The notes below the pieces were generated by a model. That model saw nothing but the letters and a program-made list of their open reading frames with translations, was not told where the DNA came from and ran no database searches. From contig JAWKYG010000004.1 of NCBI GenBank assembly GCA_041396585.1, positions 310,001 to 374,000 on the forward strand: a DNA stretch of 64,000 nt, written 5' to 3'. Below, piece after piece: positions 26,752 through 35,344 of this stretch (the first letter of the stretch is position 1; every line of letters begins with the position of its first letter). This DNA is from JAUIAI01 sp041396585 (GTDB lineage: Bacteria; Pseudomonadota; Gammaproteobacteria; Burkholderiales; Burkholderiaceae_E). The position numbers and the translations under genes were made by a program.

Positions 26752-28350
26752 CTAGTCGAACAGATTGGCCAGCCGGTTCTTGATGTTCGCGGCGATCCAC
26801 AGGGCCACCGCCTGTATCGTGGAAGTGGGGTTCACACCGCCGGCTGTCACGAACACACTGCCGTCGACAATGAACAAATTCTTCACATCGTGGCTGCGGC
26901 CCCATGCATTGACCACCGAACGTTCGGGGTCGGTACCCATGCGCGCAGTGCCCAGCAGATGCCAGCCGGCGTTGAGCAACGGCGCATCGACCAGGATGTC
27001 TCGGGCACCTGCAGCCCCGAGGATCTCCTTGCCACGGGCGATCGCGTGATCCAGCATGCGGCGACTGTTATCCGAGATTCGATAGTGAATCTTCGGTGCG
27101 GGAATGCCATGACTGTCGGTGAGCGTGGCATCGAGCGTGACCCGGTTGTGCTCCTCGGGCAGATCCTCGCAGATCGCGGCCACGCCGATCGACGAGTTGA
27201 ACACTTTGCGAAATGCCCGGTGATGATCCTCACCCCAGGGCAGCAGCCCGCCTGCCAGCGTATGCGTGGCCGTGGTCACCGGCCCGAATCCGCGCACGAA
27301 CTGAATCGAGTAGCCACGCACGAAACCGCGCGACCGATCGGTCTCGTAGAACTCGTGGCTCCAGGTGTTGATCGACGGGCCGCGATAGCCATCGAAGGGC
27401 TGGTCGAAGTAGCCACGGGTGACCGCATACGGGTGGAACATCAGGTTCTTGCCCACCAGGCCGCTACGGTTGGCCAGGCCGTCCGGAAAGCGCGACGAGG
27501 CCGAATTCAGCAGCAGCCGCGGCGTGCCGATGCCGTTGCAGGCCAAGATCACCACCTCGGCCGGCTGAAACTGCTCATGGCCGTCGGCGTCGAAATAGAC
27601 GACACCCGAGGCCATGCCGGCCGCGTTGGTGGTGATCTCGCGTACCCGGCAGCGTGTACGCAGCTCGACGCGCTGACGGATCGCCTCGGGCCAGTAGGTG
27701 ATGTCGGTGCTGGCCTTGGCCCCTTGGGCGCAACCGCCCATGCAGTGGCCGAGATTGATACAGCGGGCACGGCCCTCATAGTCGCGGCTGGCGATGGCAC
27801 CATCGGACGGCCACCAGTGCCAGCCGAGCTCATTCATCGTACGCCCGAACAGCTCTCCGGTCTTGCCCAGGGGCAGCGGCGGCAGCACCGCTTCCTTGGG
27901 CGGATAGGCCGGGTCGCCCGCCAGCGAAGAGATGCCCATCATGCGGTCGTTGGTGGCGAAGTGCGGCTCGAGCGTGCGGTAATCGATCGGCCAGTCATCG
28001 GCCACGCCGTCGAGCGAGCGCACCCGGAAGTCCGACGGATGCAGCCGCGGAAAGTGCGCCGCATAGAGCACCGTACCACCACCCACGCCATTGAAGTTCA
28101 CCACCTTGATCGGCGAATCGTCCTCGTTGATCGGGTAGTCGGCCGCCGCCCGCCGGCGGTTGGGGCTCGGACTCCAGTCGTTGAACTGTCGCGCCTCCCA
28201 GTCGCGGCCATTGCTGGGGTAGTCGCTCTGTCGCACCCAGTCGCCCTGCTCCAGGCAAAGGATGCGCATACGGGTTTCGGCCAGGCTCCAGGCAACGGCC
28301 GCACCTGATGCGCCAGCGCCGATGATCAAGACATCGACCGGGTCGTTCAT
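26752..28350 (-). CDS. GMC-family FAD oxidoreductase (gluconate dehydrogenase-like flavoprotein)
   Basis: Flavoprotein of 532 residues starting MNDPVDVLIIGAGASGAAVA, with GxGxxG near residue 11 and AGGAG upstream of the ATG. NFNGVGGGTVLYAAHFPRL is the GMC flavin-attachment region, a Cys-rich INLGHCMGGCAQGAKAST follows, and the C-terminal block has NAGWHLLGTARMG with the catalytic His and GGVNPTSTIQAVALWIA with the matching Asn. It should oxidise an alcohol or sugar alcohol. The family's usual third partner, a three-haem cytochrome c, is absent; a single-haem cytochrome is encoded at 30.5-30.8 kb, but separately. Confidence 0.9.
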   Translation of the reverse strand: MNDPVDVLIIGAGASGAAVAWSLAETRMRILCLEQGDWVRQSDYPSNGRDWEARQFNDWSPSPNRRRAAADYPINEDDSPIKVVNFNGVGGGTVLYAAHFPRLHPSDFRVRSLDGVADDWPIDYRTLEPHFATNDRMMGISSLAGDPAYPPKEAVLPPLPLGKTGELFGRTMNELGWHWWPSDGAIASRDYEGRARCINLGHCMGGCAQGAKASTDITYWPEAIRQRVELRTRCRVREITTNAAGMASGVVYFDADGHEQFQPAEVVILACNGIGTPRLLLNSASSRFPDGLANRSGLVGKNLMFHPYAVTRGYFDQPFDGYRGPSINTWSHEFYETDRSRGFVRGYSIQFVRGFGPVTTATHTLAGGLLPWGEDHHRAFRKVFNSSIGVAAICEDLPEEHNRVTLDATLTDSHGIPAPKIHYRISDNSRRMLDHAIARGKEILGAAGARDILVDAPLLNAGWHLLGTARMGTDPERSVVNAWGRSHDVKNLFIVDGSVFVTAGGVNPTSTIQAVALWIAANIKNRLANLFD

Positions 28351-28467
28351 TGGGGGGTCTCCTCGCAGTGCCATGGAACGGCCTGCGCTCGTGATTGTCC
28401 ACCACAATCGCGCCCCGGACGTGAACGCACATTGGCGATCCAGTGCCTGGCTCGATAACATGGGCCG

Positions 28468-29214
28468 ATGCGTGAATTTCATCCAGACCGGAACCAGCCC
28501 GGCGCACTCGTGTGGAACCAGTCGAATGCGCGGGCAATCGGCGCCGGGTTGACGGCGGCGGTGCTCGCGCTTCTCGCGCTGGGCGGTGTCGTCGCCACGA
28601 TCGGCGCCATGTTTGCCAGCTTCGGCGCGCTGGAGCGGACCGTGGTGCTCGCTGTCCTGGCCCTGCTGACGATCCTGCTTGCCGCCCTCGTGCGGCTCCT
28701 GTGGCGCCACGCCCGCGGCCAGTTCGGGATGGCCATCGAGCTTCATCCTGATGCGGTCGTGCTCCGGCTGCCAAAGGATCGCTCACTGGTTCACCGGCCG
28801 GGCGCCGTCGAACGGCGCATTGACGCACAAGAAATCGCGCGGGTACTGAGCCGCGAGGAAGCCTTCGCCGCGCAATGGATGGCCATGCTGCAGCGAACCT
28901 ACTGGCTCGAACTTCGCAACGATGAACGGATCCTCCTGTTCGAGGAGCGTGCGCTGCAAACCAACTACGCCAGTGCCAGCCTGAGGACCGTCGCTGAAAC
29001 GATCGCGCGACACCTTGGGCTTGCGCTCGAGCCCCTGCCGATGGTCGAAGGGCGAGGCGGGCTGCTTGGCGCGTGGTGGACACTCGCGCCTGCAGACGAT
29101 GCCGCCACGATCTCGCCACGCCGCCGCATGTTGATCAGTCGGCGCATCGCCATCACCGGCGCGGCGGCGGCGATCGCGCTGACGGCCGTGCTGCTGGCGA
29201 TGCTGCTGCATTAA
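28468..29214 (+). CDS. uncharacterised membrane protein
   Basis: Protein of 248 residues. Two hydrophobic helices lie near the N-terminus (about 24-48 and 55-78), a soluble domain follows, and one helix ends the protein (about 224-247) after a basic RRRMLISRRI. The soluble part has EIARVLSREEAFAAQWMAM and TYWLELRNDERILLFEERAL, which could be a PH-like domain (DUF-type bacterial membrane proteins often have one), but I cannot assign it. It is divergent from the GMC operon and has no clear ribosome binding site before its ATG. Confidence 0.6.
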   Translation: MREFHPDRNQPGALVWNQSNARAIGAGLTAAVLALLALGGVVATIGAMFASFGALERTVVLAVLALLTILLAALVRLLWRHARGQFGMAIELHPDAVVLRLPKDRSLVHRPGAVERRIDAQEIARVLSREEAFAAQWMAMLQRTYWLELRNDERILLFEERALQTNYASASLRTVAETIARHLGLALEPLPMVEGRGGLLGAWWTLAPADDAATISPRRRMLISRRIAITGAAAAIALTAVLLAMLLH

Positions 29215-29504
29215 AGCCCCTCTGGTCACCGCCGGGTGTCGGCCCAGGCAGGGAAGCGCGCCTTCGTGCATGCCGGGTTGGACAACGACCTGCGCGAGGC
29301 CTCGGCGAACATGCCCAACGTGATCGTCGAAAAGAACAAGACCCTGCGCAGGCAGCGACGTCTGCGCGCCCACGGCTGGGCCGGCTATCGATGGCCACGC
29401 GCGGCGGCCGGCCCGCACCGCCACGAGATTGGTTGCCCGGGTAAGGCGTGGCATGATCCCGTTCGCCGCGCCCGCGGCATTTCAATCATTCCAAGGAGAC
29501 CGCG

Positions 29505-30026
29505 ATGGCCATCTCGTTTTACCAACTGACCGTGCCAACCTACCTGCAGGTGCTGACCGCCATCGAAGGCTTCATGGCCAAGGGCCTGACACACTTCGAG
29601 GCACAGGGGACCGACCCGGAATCGATCGTCGAGGCGCGCCTGTTCGACGACATGCTGCCGTTCCGATTTCAGATCCAGTCGGTGGCGCACCATTCATTGG
29701 GCGCGATCGAGGGGCTGAAAGCGGGCGAGTTCAAGCCGGGCGGGCGCGATCAGTCACCCACCTACGGCGACCTGCAACGGCGCGTGAGCGAAACGCGGGC
29801 GGCGCTCGAAGGCCTGTCGCAGGAATCGGTCGATGCGCTCGAAGGCAATCACATCGACTTCGTGCTGGGCGAGCAGCGGATTCCCTTCACGGCCGTTGAT
29901 TTCGCACAGTCTTTCTCACTGCCGAACTTCTTCTTTCACGCAACCACGGCCTACGACATCCTGCGCCACAACGGCGTGCCGCTGGGTAAGCGCGACTTTC
30001 TCGGCAAGATGCGCATCAAGCGCTGA
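29505..30026 (+). CDS. DUF1993 family protein
   Basis: Protein of 173 residues starting MAISFYQLTVPTYLQVL after an AAGGAG. The pattern (SFYQLTVPTYLQ, then LFDDMLPFRFQIQSVAHHS, then SFSLPNFFFHATTAYDILRHNGVPLGKRDFLG) is the DUF1993 signature, a helical family related to DinB-like bundles. The function is unknown; the paired His residues (AHHS) and FFFH suggest a metal site as in DinB relatives, which is inference. It appears to be a single gene. Confidence 0.88.
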   Translation: MAISFYQLTVPTYLQVLTAIEGFMAKGLTHFEAQGTDPESIVEARLFDDMLPFRFQIQSVAHHSLGAIEGLKAGEFKPGGRDQSPTYGDLQRRVSETRAALEGLSQESVDALEGNHIDFVLGEQRIPFTAVDFAQSFSLPNFFFHATTAYDILRHNGVPLGKRDFLGKMRIKR

Positions 30027-30110
30027 TGGCAGGCTGTTCGGGCATCAACGTCGGCGCCGCCCCGGGCGGCCGCCCCGGCCGCGCAATGCCGGTTCCGGGC
30101 AGCCCGTCGA

Positions 30111-30329
30111 TCAGCCGGCCGGCTCCTCGAGCCGGAATCCCACCCGCAACGCCACCTGGAAGTGGCCGACCTTGCCGTCGACAACATGGCCGCGGATTTC
30201 GCCGACTTCGAACCACTCCACCATGCGAACCGTGTTCGCCGTGGTTTCGATGGCATTGCGAATGGCGTCGTCTACGCCGGTGCTCGAAGAACCGACGATA
30301 TCGACGATCTTGTATACGTGCTCGCTCAT
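30111..30329 (-). CDS. dodecin
   Basis: Protein of 72 residues starting MSEHVYKIVDIVGSSSTGVD. The sequence (VDDAIRNAIETTANTVRMVEWFEVGEIRGHVVDG, broken here for length, with WFEV supplying the flavin-stacking Trp and a C-terminal FQVALRVGFRLE) is a clear dodecin. Twelve copies make a hollow sphere that stores FMN/riboflavin or, in some groups, CoA and lumichrome. Dodecins often accompany flavoenzyme-rich or stress genes; here it converges on the DUF1993 gene. Start at 30329; 28 upstream codons in frame are not part of the protein. Confidence 0.92.
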   Translation of the reverse strand: MSEHVYKIVDIVGSSSTGVDDAIRNAIETTANTVRMVEWFEVGEIRGHVVDGKVGHFQVALRVGFRLEEPAG

Positions 30330-30485
30330 CAGGTGCTCCCATTGAGATCCGAGCACTGAACCTCGCAAGAATCGAGCCCGCAGAATCTGGCACCGAACAG
30401 CCGGTGAACCCATGCGGAACCAACTTCCGCATGACCCCCGGAGATCGATGACCGATCGCCCAGGGCACCGGCAGACGCAAACCGG

Positions 30486-30776
30486 CTAGCGCACAGGAAA
30501 CCGGTAAAAGGCCGCGTCGAGATAGAGAACGACGTCCTGGATCTCTTCCTCGTTCCAGCCGAGCCTGGCAACGCCTGCCCAGTGGCGCACCTGCGCGGCC
30601 AGGCTGACCGGGTCGGTAGCCAGACGCTTCTCGCGCCAGTGGGCCTGATCCGTATGACAGGCGACACAGGCGGTGTCGTAGAGCAGGCTGCCGCGCGACG
30701 CATCGGCCGCAAACACGCTTGTGCCACCGCCAAGGGCAAGGACGACCGATACGATCGACAGGAATTGCCGGATCAT
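30486..30776 (-). CDS. small c-type cytochrome
   Basis: Protein of 96 residues with a signal peptide (MIRQFLSIVSVVLALGGGTS, cleavage after VFA-A) and one haem-binding CVACH at 37-41. The C-terminal half has VRHWAGVARLGWNEEEIQDV and a final helix DVVLYLDAAFY; the axial Met expected in class-I cytochromes is not evident, so the second ligand may be different. It should be a periplasmic electron carrier. A GGAG lies before the start at 30776. It may accept electrons from a nearby dehydrogenase, but it is not in an operon with the GMC genes. Confidence 0.83.
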   Translation of the reverse strand: MIRQFLSIVSVVLALGGGTSVFAADASRGSLLYDTACVACHTDQAHWREKRLATDPVSLAAQVRHWAGVARLGWNEEEIQDVVLYLDAAFYRFPVR

Positions 30777-30946
30777 GGAAGGACTCCGCGAGTCGAGAGG
30801 CACGACCACATACTAGGATGGCGCCACCTGCGAGCTTTGACCTGCCTCAAACTCCAGGCTGACTCGCTTGCGGTCAATGCAGATGAGCGCGTCCCCCCGG
30901 GACGCTTCGCCCCTCCGCTCACCTGCGGCGACGGTGTCACCAACCA

Positions 30947-32389
30947 TCAGAAACTGCCGCGACGCAGACAATGCCCGGGCCGACGCCCGGTCGGCGCTCC
31001 CCGTTCCCACACCGCCTTACCGTTGACGATAACCTGTTCGATACCCTCGGCCGGCCTGCAGGGCTGCGCAAAATCGGCCACGTCGCGGATGCGGGCCGCA
31101 TCGAACAGCACCAGATCCGCGAAACAACCTGGCGCCAGGCGGCCACGATCTTTCAACCCGAAGCGTGCCGCGGTGAGGCTCGTCATCTTGCGCACCGCCT
31201 CTTCCATGGGAAACAGCCCGACATCGCGCGCATAGTGACCGAGCACGCGCGGAAAGGTTCCCCAGGCGCGCGGATGCGGATGGCGCTCGAAGACGATGCC
31301 ATCCGAACCGATCATCGTGTCCGGGAACGCAAGAATGCGCCGGACATCGTCCTCGCACATCTGGAAGTAGATCGCACCCGCCGGGAGCAGTCGCCGTGCC
31401 GCCTCGATCTCGGTGCAGCCGAGCTGAGCGGCGATCTCGGAAAGATCTCGCCCTGCCGCCGAGGGCATCGGCTCGGACCAGGTGATCACCACACGGTCGC
31501 ATTTTGCGATGCGCTCGGGAAACAGCACCGTGGAACTGGCACGATACGGATACACATCCAGCCCCACGGATTGCTCCCTTGCGGCGCGCTCGATCATCGG
31601 CAGCGTCACGCGGGACTTGCCGTGATTGGCGCGGCTCATGCACTTGTGGTGCGAGACGATCACCGGCACACCCGCCTCGCGGCCGATGCGAAAGGTTTCG
31701 GCGAGCGAATCGGTGACCTGATCCTCCTCGTTGCGCATGTGGGTGGCATAGAGCGCGCCGTGGCGTGCCACCGTGCGCGCCAGCGCCACCACCTCTTCGG
31801 TGGGTGCCGCGCTCGCGGCCGGGTAATAAAGCCCCGTGGACAGGCCCAGCGCGCCGTCGCGAAGCGCGGCATCGAGCAACACGGCCATGCGCTCGATCTC
31901 GTCTGCCGAGGCAGGCCGGTCGACCTCGTCCATCACCGCGTGACGCAGATTCGAGTGGCCGCAAAAGCTGGCGCTGTTGACAGCCGGCGGGCTGGCCTCG
32001 AGTGCCGCGAAGTATTCAGCGAAGCCCTCGAACGGCGGGCGCCCCGAGGTGAACGACCCAAGGGGCGCCTTGGCGGGCGGGCGGCCCGGTAGCAGCGGCG
32101 CGATGCTGATCCCGCAGTTGCCGTTGATGACCGTCGTCACCCCCTGGCTGACCTTGGGTTCGAGCAGTGGGGTTTCGATGATGGCGTGATCATCATGACA
32201 ATGCGCATCGATGAAACCCGGTGCGAGCGCCAGACCGTCGGCGTCGATCACGCGCCGGGCCGCGGCCGGTTCGATCTCACCGACCGCGACGATACGATCG
32301 CCAAGCACAGCGAGATCACCGTGTACGGACGGTGCCCCGCTACCGTCGATGAGCCGCGCCCCGCGCACCAGCAGATCAAGCATGAGCAT
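30947..32389 (-). CDS. D-aminoacylase (N-acyl-D-amino-acid deacylase)
   Basis: Zinc amidohydrolase of 480 residues, the family's usual size. It has LAPGFIDAHCHDDHAI (metal-binding H-x-H region), GNCGIS, STGLYYP, YATHMRNEEDQV, SHHKCMSRANHGKS and MIGSDGIVFE followed by HPHPRAWGTFPRVLG, all D-aminoacylase signatures. It hydrolyses N-acyl-D-amino acids to D-amino acid and carboxylate. Two ATGs (32389, 32383) overlap the end of the TRAP small-permease gene by 14 or 8 bp, so it is the last gene of the DctM-P-Q operon. That context suggests that the transporter imports an N-acyl-amino acid or a related amide. Confidence 0.92.
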   Translation of the reverse strand: MLMLDLLVRGARLIDGSGAPSVHGDLAVLGDRIVAVGEIEPAAARRVIDADGLALAPGFIDAHCHDDHAIIETPLLEPKVSQGVTTVINGNCGISIAPLLPGRPPAKAPLGSFTSGRPPFEGFAEYFAALEASPPAVNSASFCGHSNLRHAVMDEVDRPASADEIERMAVLLDAALRDGALGLSTGLYYPAASAAPTEEVVALARTVARHGALYATHMRNEEDQVTDSLAETFRIGREAGVPVIVSHHKCMSRANHGKSRVTLPMIERAAREQSVGLDVYPYRASSTVLFPERIAKCDRVVITWSEPMPSAAGRDLSEIAAQLGCTEIEAARRLLPAGAIYFQMCEDDVRRILAFPDTMIGSDGIVFERHPHPRAWGTFPRVLGHYARDVGLFPMEEAVRKMTSLTAARFGLKDRGRLAPGCFADLVLFDAARIRDVADFAQPCRPAEGIEQVIVNGKAVWERGAPTGRRPGHCLRRGSF

Positions 32390-32900
32390 CAACGGGCGAT
32401 CCGCCGCCCGGGGCAGGCTGTGCGCACCAGCGCGCCACGAGGTGCAACAGAATGACCGCGAGCGCGAGCGGCACGGCAACGGCCACGAACAGGGTCGAGA
32501 CCTCGAGGGTTTCGGACAGCGTGCGCGCGTGGCGCATCAGATAACCGCGCGAGAAGCGCAGATTGGGCCCGAAGAACGAGAAGAACAGTGCCGGCCCGAC
32601 GAACACGATCACTGCCACGCTTTGGGCGATCCGCGCCAGGCGCGCGCGAACACCCTCTCCCTTGGGCTGAAAGACCGCCGGGTCGAACACCCGCTTGAAT
32701 GACAGGGTGGCGCCCAGCAGGCCCGCCCAGATCATCAGATACCGGGCGATCTCCTCCGTCCAGACCGGCGGCTGAAAAAATACATAGCGCGCGACCACCT
32801 GCAGCAGCACCACGCCCACCAGCAAGGCAAGTGCCCCCGTGGCCACCGCGAGCAGGGCCGCGTCGACCCGGTCGCTGAATCGCACGATGGCCGCCCGCAT
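32376..32900 (-). CDS. TRAP transporter small permease (DctQ family)
   Basis: Membrane protein of 174 residues with four hydrophobic helices (about 15-37, 52-70, 90-112, 130-155). FQPPVWTEEIARYLMIWAGLLG is the DctQ signature between helices 1 and 2. It starts 3 bp after the receptor gene and overlaps the D-aminoacylase start. A long basic loop after helix 2 (PKGEGVRARLAR) is normal for this family. Confidence 0.9.
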   Translation of the reverse strand: MRAAIVRFSDRVDAALLAVATGALALLVGVVLLQVVARYVFFQPPVWTEEIARYLMIWAGLLGATLSFKRVFDPAVFQPKGEGVRARLARIAQSVAVIVFVGPALFFSFFGPNLRFSRGYLMRHARTLSETLEVSTLFVAVAVPLALAVILLHLVARWCAQPAPGGGSPVDAHA

Positions 32901-32903
32901 GGC

Positions 32904-33893
32904 TCAGCGCACCGCGGCGAATGCCGACTCGTAGGCGGCCAGCCCGGCATCACCAAGCATGGCCTTGTAGATCGGCTGCGCGCGCGCCTTCATCTTGTCG
33001 CGCTCACCCGGCGCGAGCTCGGTCACGGTCACACCGGCTTCCCGGAAGCGCTCGGCCACCTGCTTGCCCCAGTCGACGACCCAGGCGCGGTTGGCGGCCA
33101 CCCCGGCCTGCACGGCCAGTGCCACCTGCTTGCGCTGCGCTTCATCCATGCCGCTCCACCAATCTTCGGACACCAGCACGGCGCGCATCGAAGGCGCGAG
33201 ATCCGCCGCGGTGTAGTGCTTCAGGTACTGGGTGTGCCCGACCCGCAGCGCAGAATTCGGTGGGTTCACATAGCCATCGACGATACCGGTCTGCAAGGCG
33301 TTGGCGACCTCGCCCCAGGGCACGACCGTGGACTGAACACCGAGCGCCTCGAAGAACGCCACCTGACTCTTGTTCAGCGCACGCATACGCAGGGCCTCGA
33401 GATCGGCGAGGCTCGCGATCGCCCGCTTGGTGTTGAAGATGCCCGCATCCAGGCCGCGCTGATTGAACGCCACGACCCGCACGCCGTTCTCGATCAAGGG
33501 CTTGTTGATGGTCTCGAGCAGGGGCGTCCTGGCAATCACCTCATCGAACTCTGCCGAACTGCGAAAGAAGAATGGCAGGATCGTGCCGCGCAGCAGCGGG
33601 CTCATCGACGCCGGCGTGGTCGCTGCTGCGAGGTTCACCTGGATCAGCCCCTGGGTGGTCTGGCCCAGACGCTCCTTTTCCGAGCCAAGCGCATCGGACG
33701 GATGAACCTCCACCGTGATGCCCGATGCAGCGAGCGCATCCCGAAACGCGACCACGAACGCATACTCGGAGTTGGTGGCGAGATCTTCGGCGCCGTTCAT
33801 GGCGAGGCGGATCGTCTCCGCGCCGGCCGGCATCGCGGCTGCGAACACGGCCATCGTCAGGGTCACATTGCGTATCAGGCTTGCAAGGGTCAT
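32904..33893 (-). CDS. TRAP transporter substrate-binding protein (DctP family)
   Basis: Periplasmic receptor of 329 residues with a signal peptide ending near AAAMPAGAE. EVHPSDALGSEKERLGQTTQGLIQVNL, LEALRMRALNKSQVAFFEALG (with the Arg that usually binds the substrate carboxylate) and WGEVANALQTGIVDGYVNPPNS are typical DctP blocks. GGAGAAG precedes the start. It sits between the DctM and DctQ genes, an order different from the first TRAP operon. The likely ligand is an N-acylated amino acid or similar acid, from the linked D-aminoacylase. Confidence 0.92.
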   Translation of the reverse strand: MTLASLIRNVTLTMAVFAAAMPAGAETIRLAMNGAEDLATNSEYAFVVAFRDALAASGITVEVHPSDALGSEKERLGQTTQGLIQVNLAAATTPASMSPLLRGTILPFFFRSSAEFDEVIARTPLLETINKPLIENGVRVVAFNQRGLDAGIFNTKRAIASLADLEALRMRALNKSQVAFFEALGVQSTVVPWGEVANALQTGIVDGYVNPPNSALRVGHTQYLKHYTAADLAPSMRAVLVSEDWWSGMDEAQRKQVALAVQAGVAANRAWVVDWGKQVAERFREAGVTVTELAPGERDKMKARAQPIYKAMLGDAGLAAYESAFAAVR

Positions 33894-33918
33894 CGTCTTC
33901 TCCTACGTGTCGTTGGAA

Positions 33919-35205
33919 TCAGGGCATCAGGCCGAGCCAGGTCGGCAGGGCCAGCGAGATCTGCGGAAACGCGGTGAGCAGCGCCAGCACACAGACCTCG
34001 ATCAGGAAGAAAGGCAGGGTCGCGCGGATCAGGCGCCAGTAATTGGCGCCGGTGACCGTGGAGATGATCAGGATCACGCCGCCCAGCGGCGGCGAGAGCA
34101 GGCCGATCGTGATGTTGAAACAGATCACGATGCCCAGATGCACCGGATCGACGCCGAGCGCGAGCGCCACGGGCACGAAGATCGGCGCGAGCAGTGCCAC
34201 GGCCGCCTTCACGTCCATGACCATGCCGGCAAGCAGAAAGACGATGTTGAGCACCAGCAGATACTGCGCCGGGCCGAGGTCCAGTGCGACGACCGCGGCC
34301 GAAATCTGCTGCGGCCAGCGGGCAAGCGCCGTGATGTAGCTGAAGGCCGCGATCGCGCAGAGAATGATGAAGATCGCGCCGAGCAACACGAGCGTGCGTT
34401 CTGCGCACTCACGCAGCCGCTGCAGATTCAGCTCGCCATAGGCAAAGCCCACGGCGAGCGCCGCCGCGACCGCCACGGCGGCAGACTCGGCCGGCGTGGC
34501 CACCCCGAACAGCACACCGGCCAGAATGATCAGCGGCAATGACAAGGCCGGCAACGCGCGCCGAAACGCGGGGCCGAAGGCGGGCAGCTCGATGTCCTCG
34601 CCACCCGGATGATTCTGCACGCGCGCGAAGACCGCATTGGCCAGCAGCAGCACGGCGGCCAGCAGCAGCCCGGGCACGATGCCGGCAGCGAACAACGCCG
34701 CGATCGGCGTGTTCATCAGCGCCCCATAGAAGATCAGGATCACGCTGGGCGGAATGATCGGGCCGATGATCGACGAGGCCGCGGTCACCGCGGCGGCGTA
34801 ATCGAGCGTATAGCCCTGGCGACGCATCTGCGGCACGAGCGCGCTCGACAGCGCCGCGGCATCGGCGGTGGCCGAGCCGCTGATGCCCGCGAAGAAAACG
34901 GAGGTCAGGATGTTCACGTGGCCAAGGCCGCCGCGCAGACGGCCGACCAGGCACATCGAGAAATCGATCAGGGCCTTGGCGATGCCGCCGCGGTTCATCA
35001 GCTCGCCGGTGAGGATGAACAGGGGCATGGCCAGGAAGGCGAACACATCGAGCTGGCTGAACATGCGCTGCGGCAGGATCGCCAGGAAGCTCGCGCGATC
35101 CAGCGCGATGAACGTTAGCACGGAACCGGCTCCGATCGCATAGGCGATCGCGCCCCCTGCCGCCAGTGTGCCCAGGACATAGGCCACGATCAGCCAGGCC
35201 GTCAT
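33919..35205 (-). CDS. TRAP transporter large permease (DctM family)
   Basis: Large TRAP membrane subunit of 428 residues starting MTAWLIVAYVLGTLAAGG at 35205; 32 upstream in-frame codons are outside the normal family start. It has FLAMPLFILTGELMNRGGIA, LVGRLRGGLGHVNILTSVFF, GSATADAAALSSALVPQM, GPIIPPSVILIFYGALM and GLLSPPLGGVILI. First gene of the four-gene operon DctM, DctP, DctQ and D-aminoacylase, divergent from the LysR regulator. Confidence 0.94.
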   Translation of the reverse strand: MTAWLIVAYVLGTLAAGGAIAYAIGAGSVLTFIALDRASFLAILPQRMFSQLDVFAFLAMPLFILTGELMNRGGIAKALIDFSMCLVGRLRGGLGHVNILTSVFFAGISGSATADAAALSSALVPQMRRQGYTLDYAAAVTAASSIIGPIIPPSVILIFYGALMNTPIAALFAAGIVPGLLLAAVLLLANAVFARVQNHPGGEDIELPAFGPAFRRALPALSLPLIILAGVLFGVATPAESAAVAVAAALAVGFAYGELNLQRLRECAERTLVLLGAIFIILCAIAAFSYITALARWPQQISAAVVALDLGPAQYLLVLNIVFLLAGMVMDVKAAVALLAPIFVPVALALGVDPVHLGIVICFNITIGLLSPPLGGVILIISTVTGANYWRLIRATLPFFLIEVCVLALLTAFPQISLALPTWLGLMP

Positions 35206-35315
35206 CTGCCGACCCTGCCCGCCACCACCGGCCTTGTGTCCATGCACGCCTCCCGAGTATCTCGTGCATGCTAGGCTGGTATAAAGCCCTGCATCAGGCA
35301 AATTTTCTGTTTTAG

Positions 35316-35332
35316 TATGCGCTTAATGCATA
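35316..35332. promoter_or_regulatory. LysR-type binding box
   Basis: TATGC-GCTTAAT-GCATA is a perfect 5-base inverted repeat with a 7-base spacer. It fits the T-N11-A style of LysR boxes and ends 12 bp before the ATG of the divergent lysR-type gene, where autoregulation and control of the TRAP/D-aminoacylase operon would be expected. The region around it is locally AT-rich (AATTTTCTGTTTTAG). Confidence 0.5.
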
Positions 35333-35344
35333 TAGAGATCTGCC

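Noticed and set aside
29236..29504. Plus-strand frame in the gap between the membrane-protein gene and the DUF1993 gene
   Set aside because: A stretch looks protein-like (ANMPNVIVEKNKTL), but it soon becomes Arg/Pro-rich and runs through the DUF1993 promoter, with no start signal or family match.
30027..30110. GC-rich inverted repeats (GGCCGCCCCGGGCGGCC-like) between the DUF1993 and dodecin genes as a bidirectional terminator
   Set aside because: Stems are possible in such GC-rich DNA by chance and there is no T tract.
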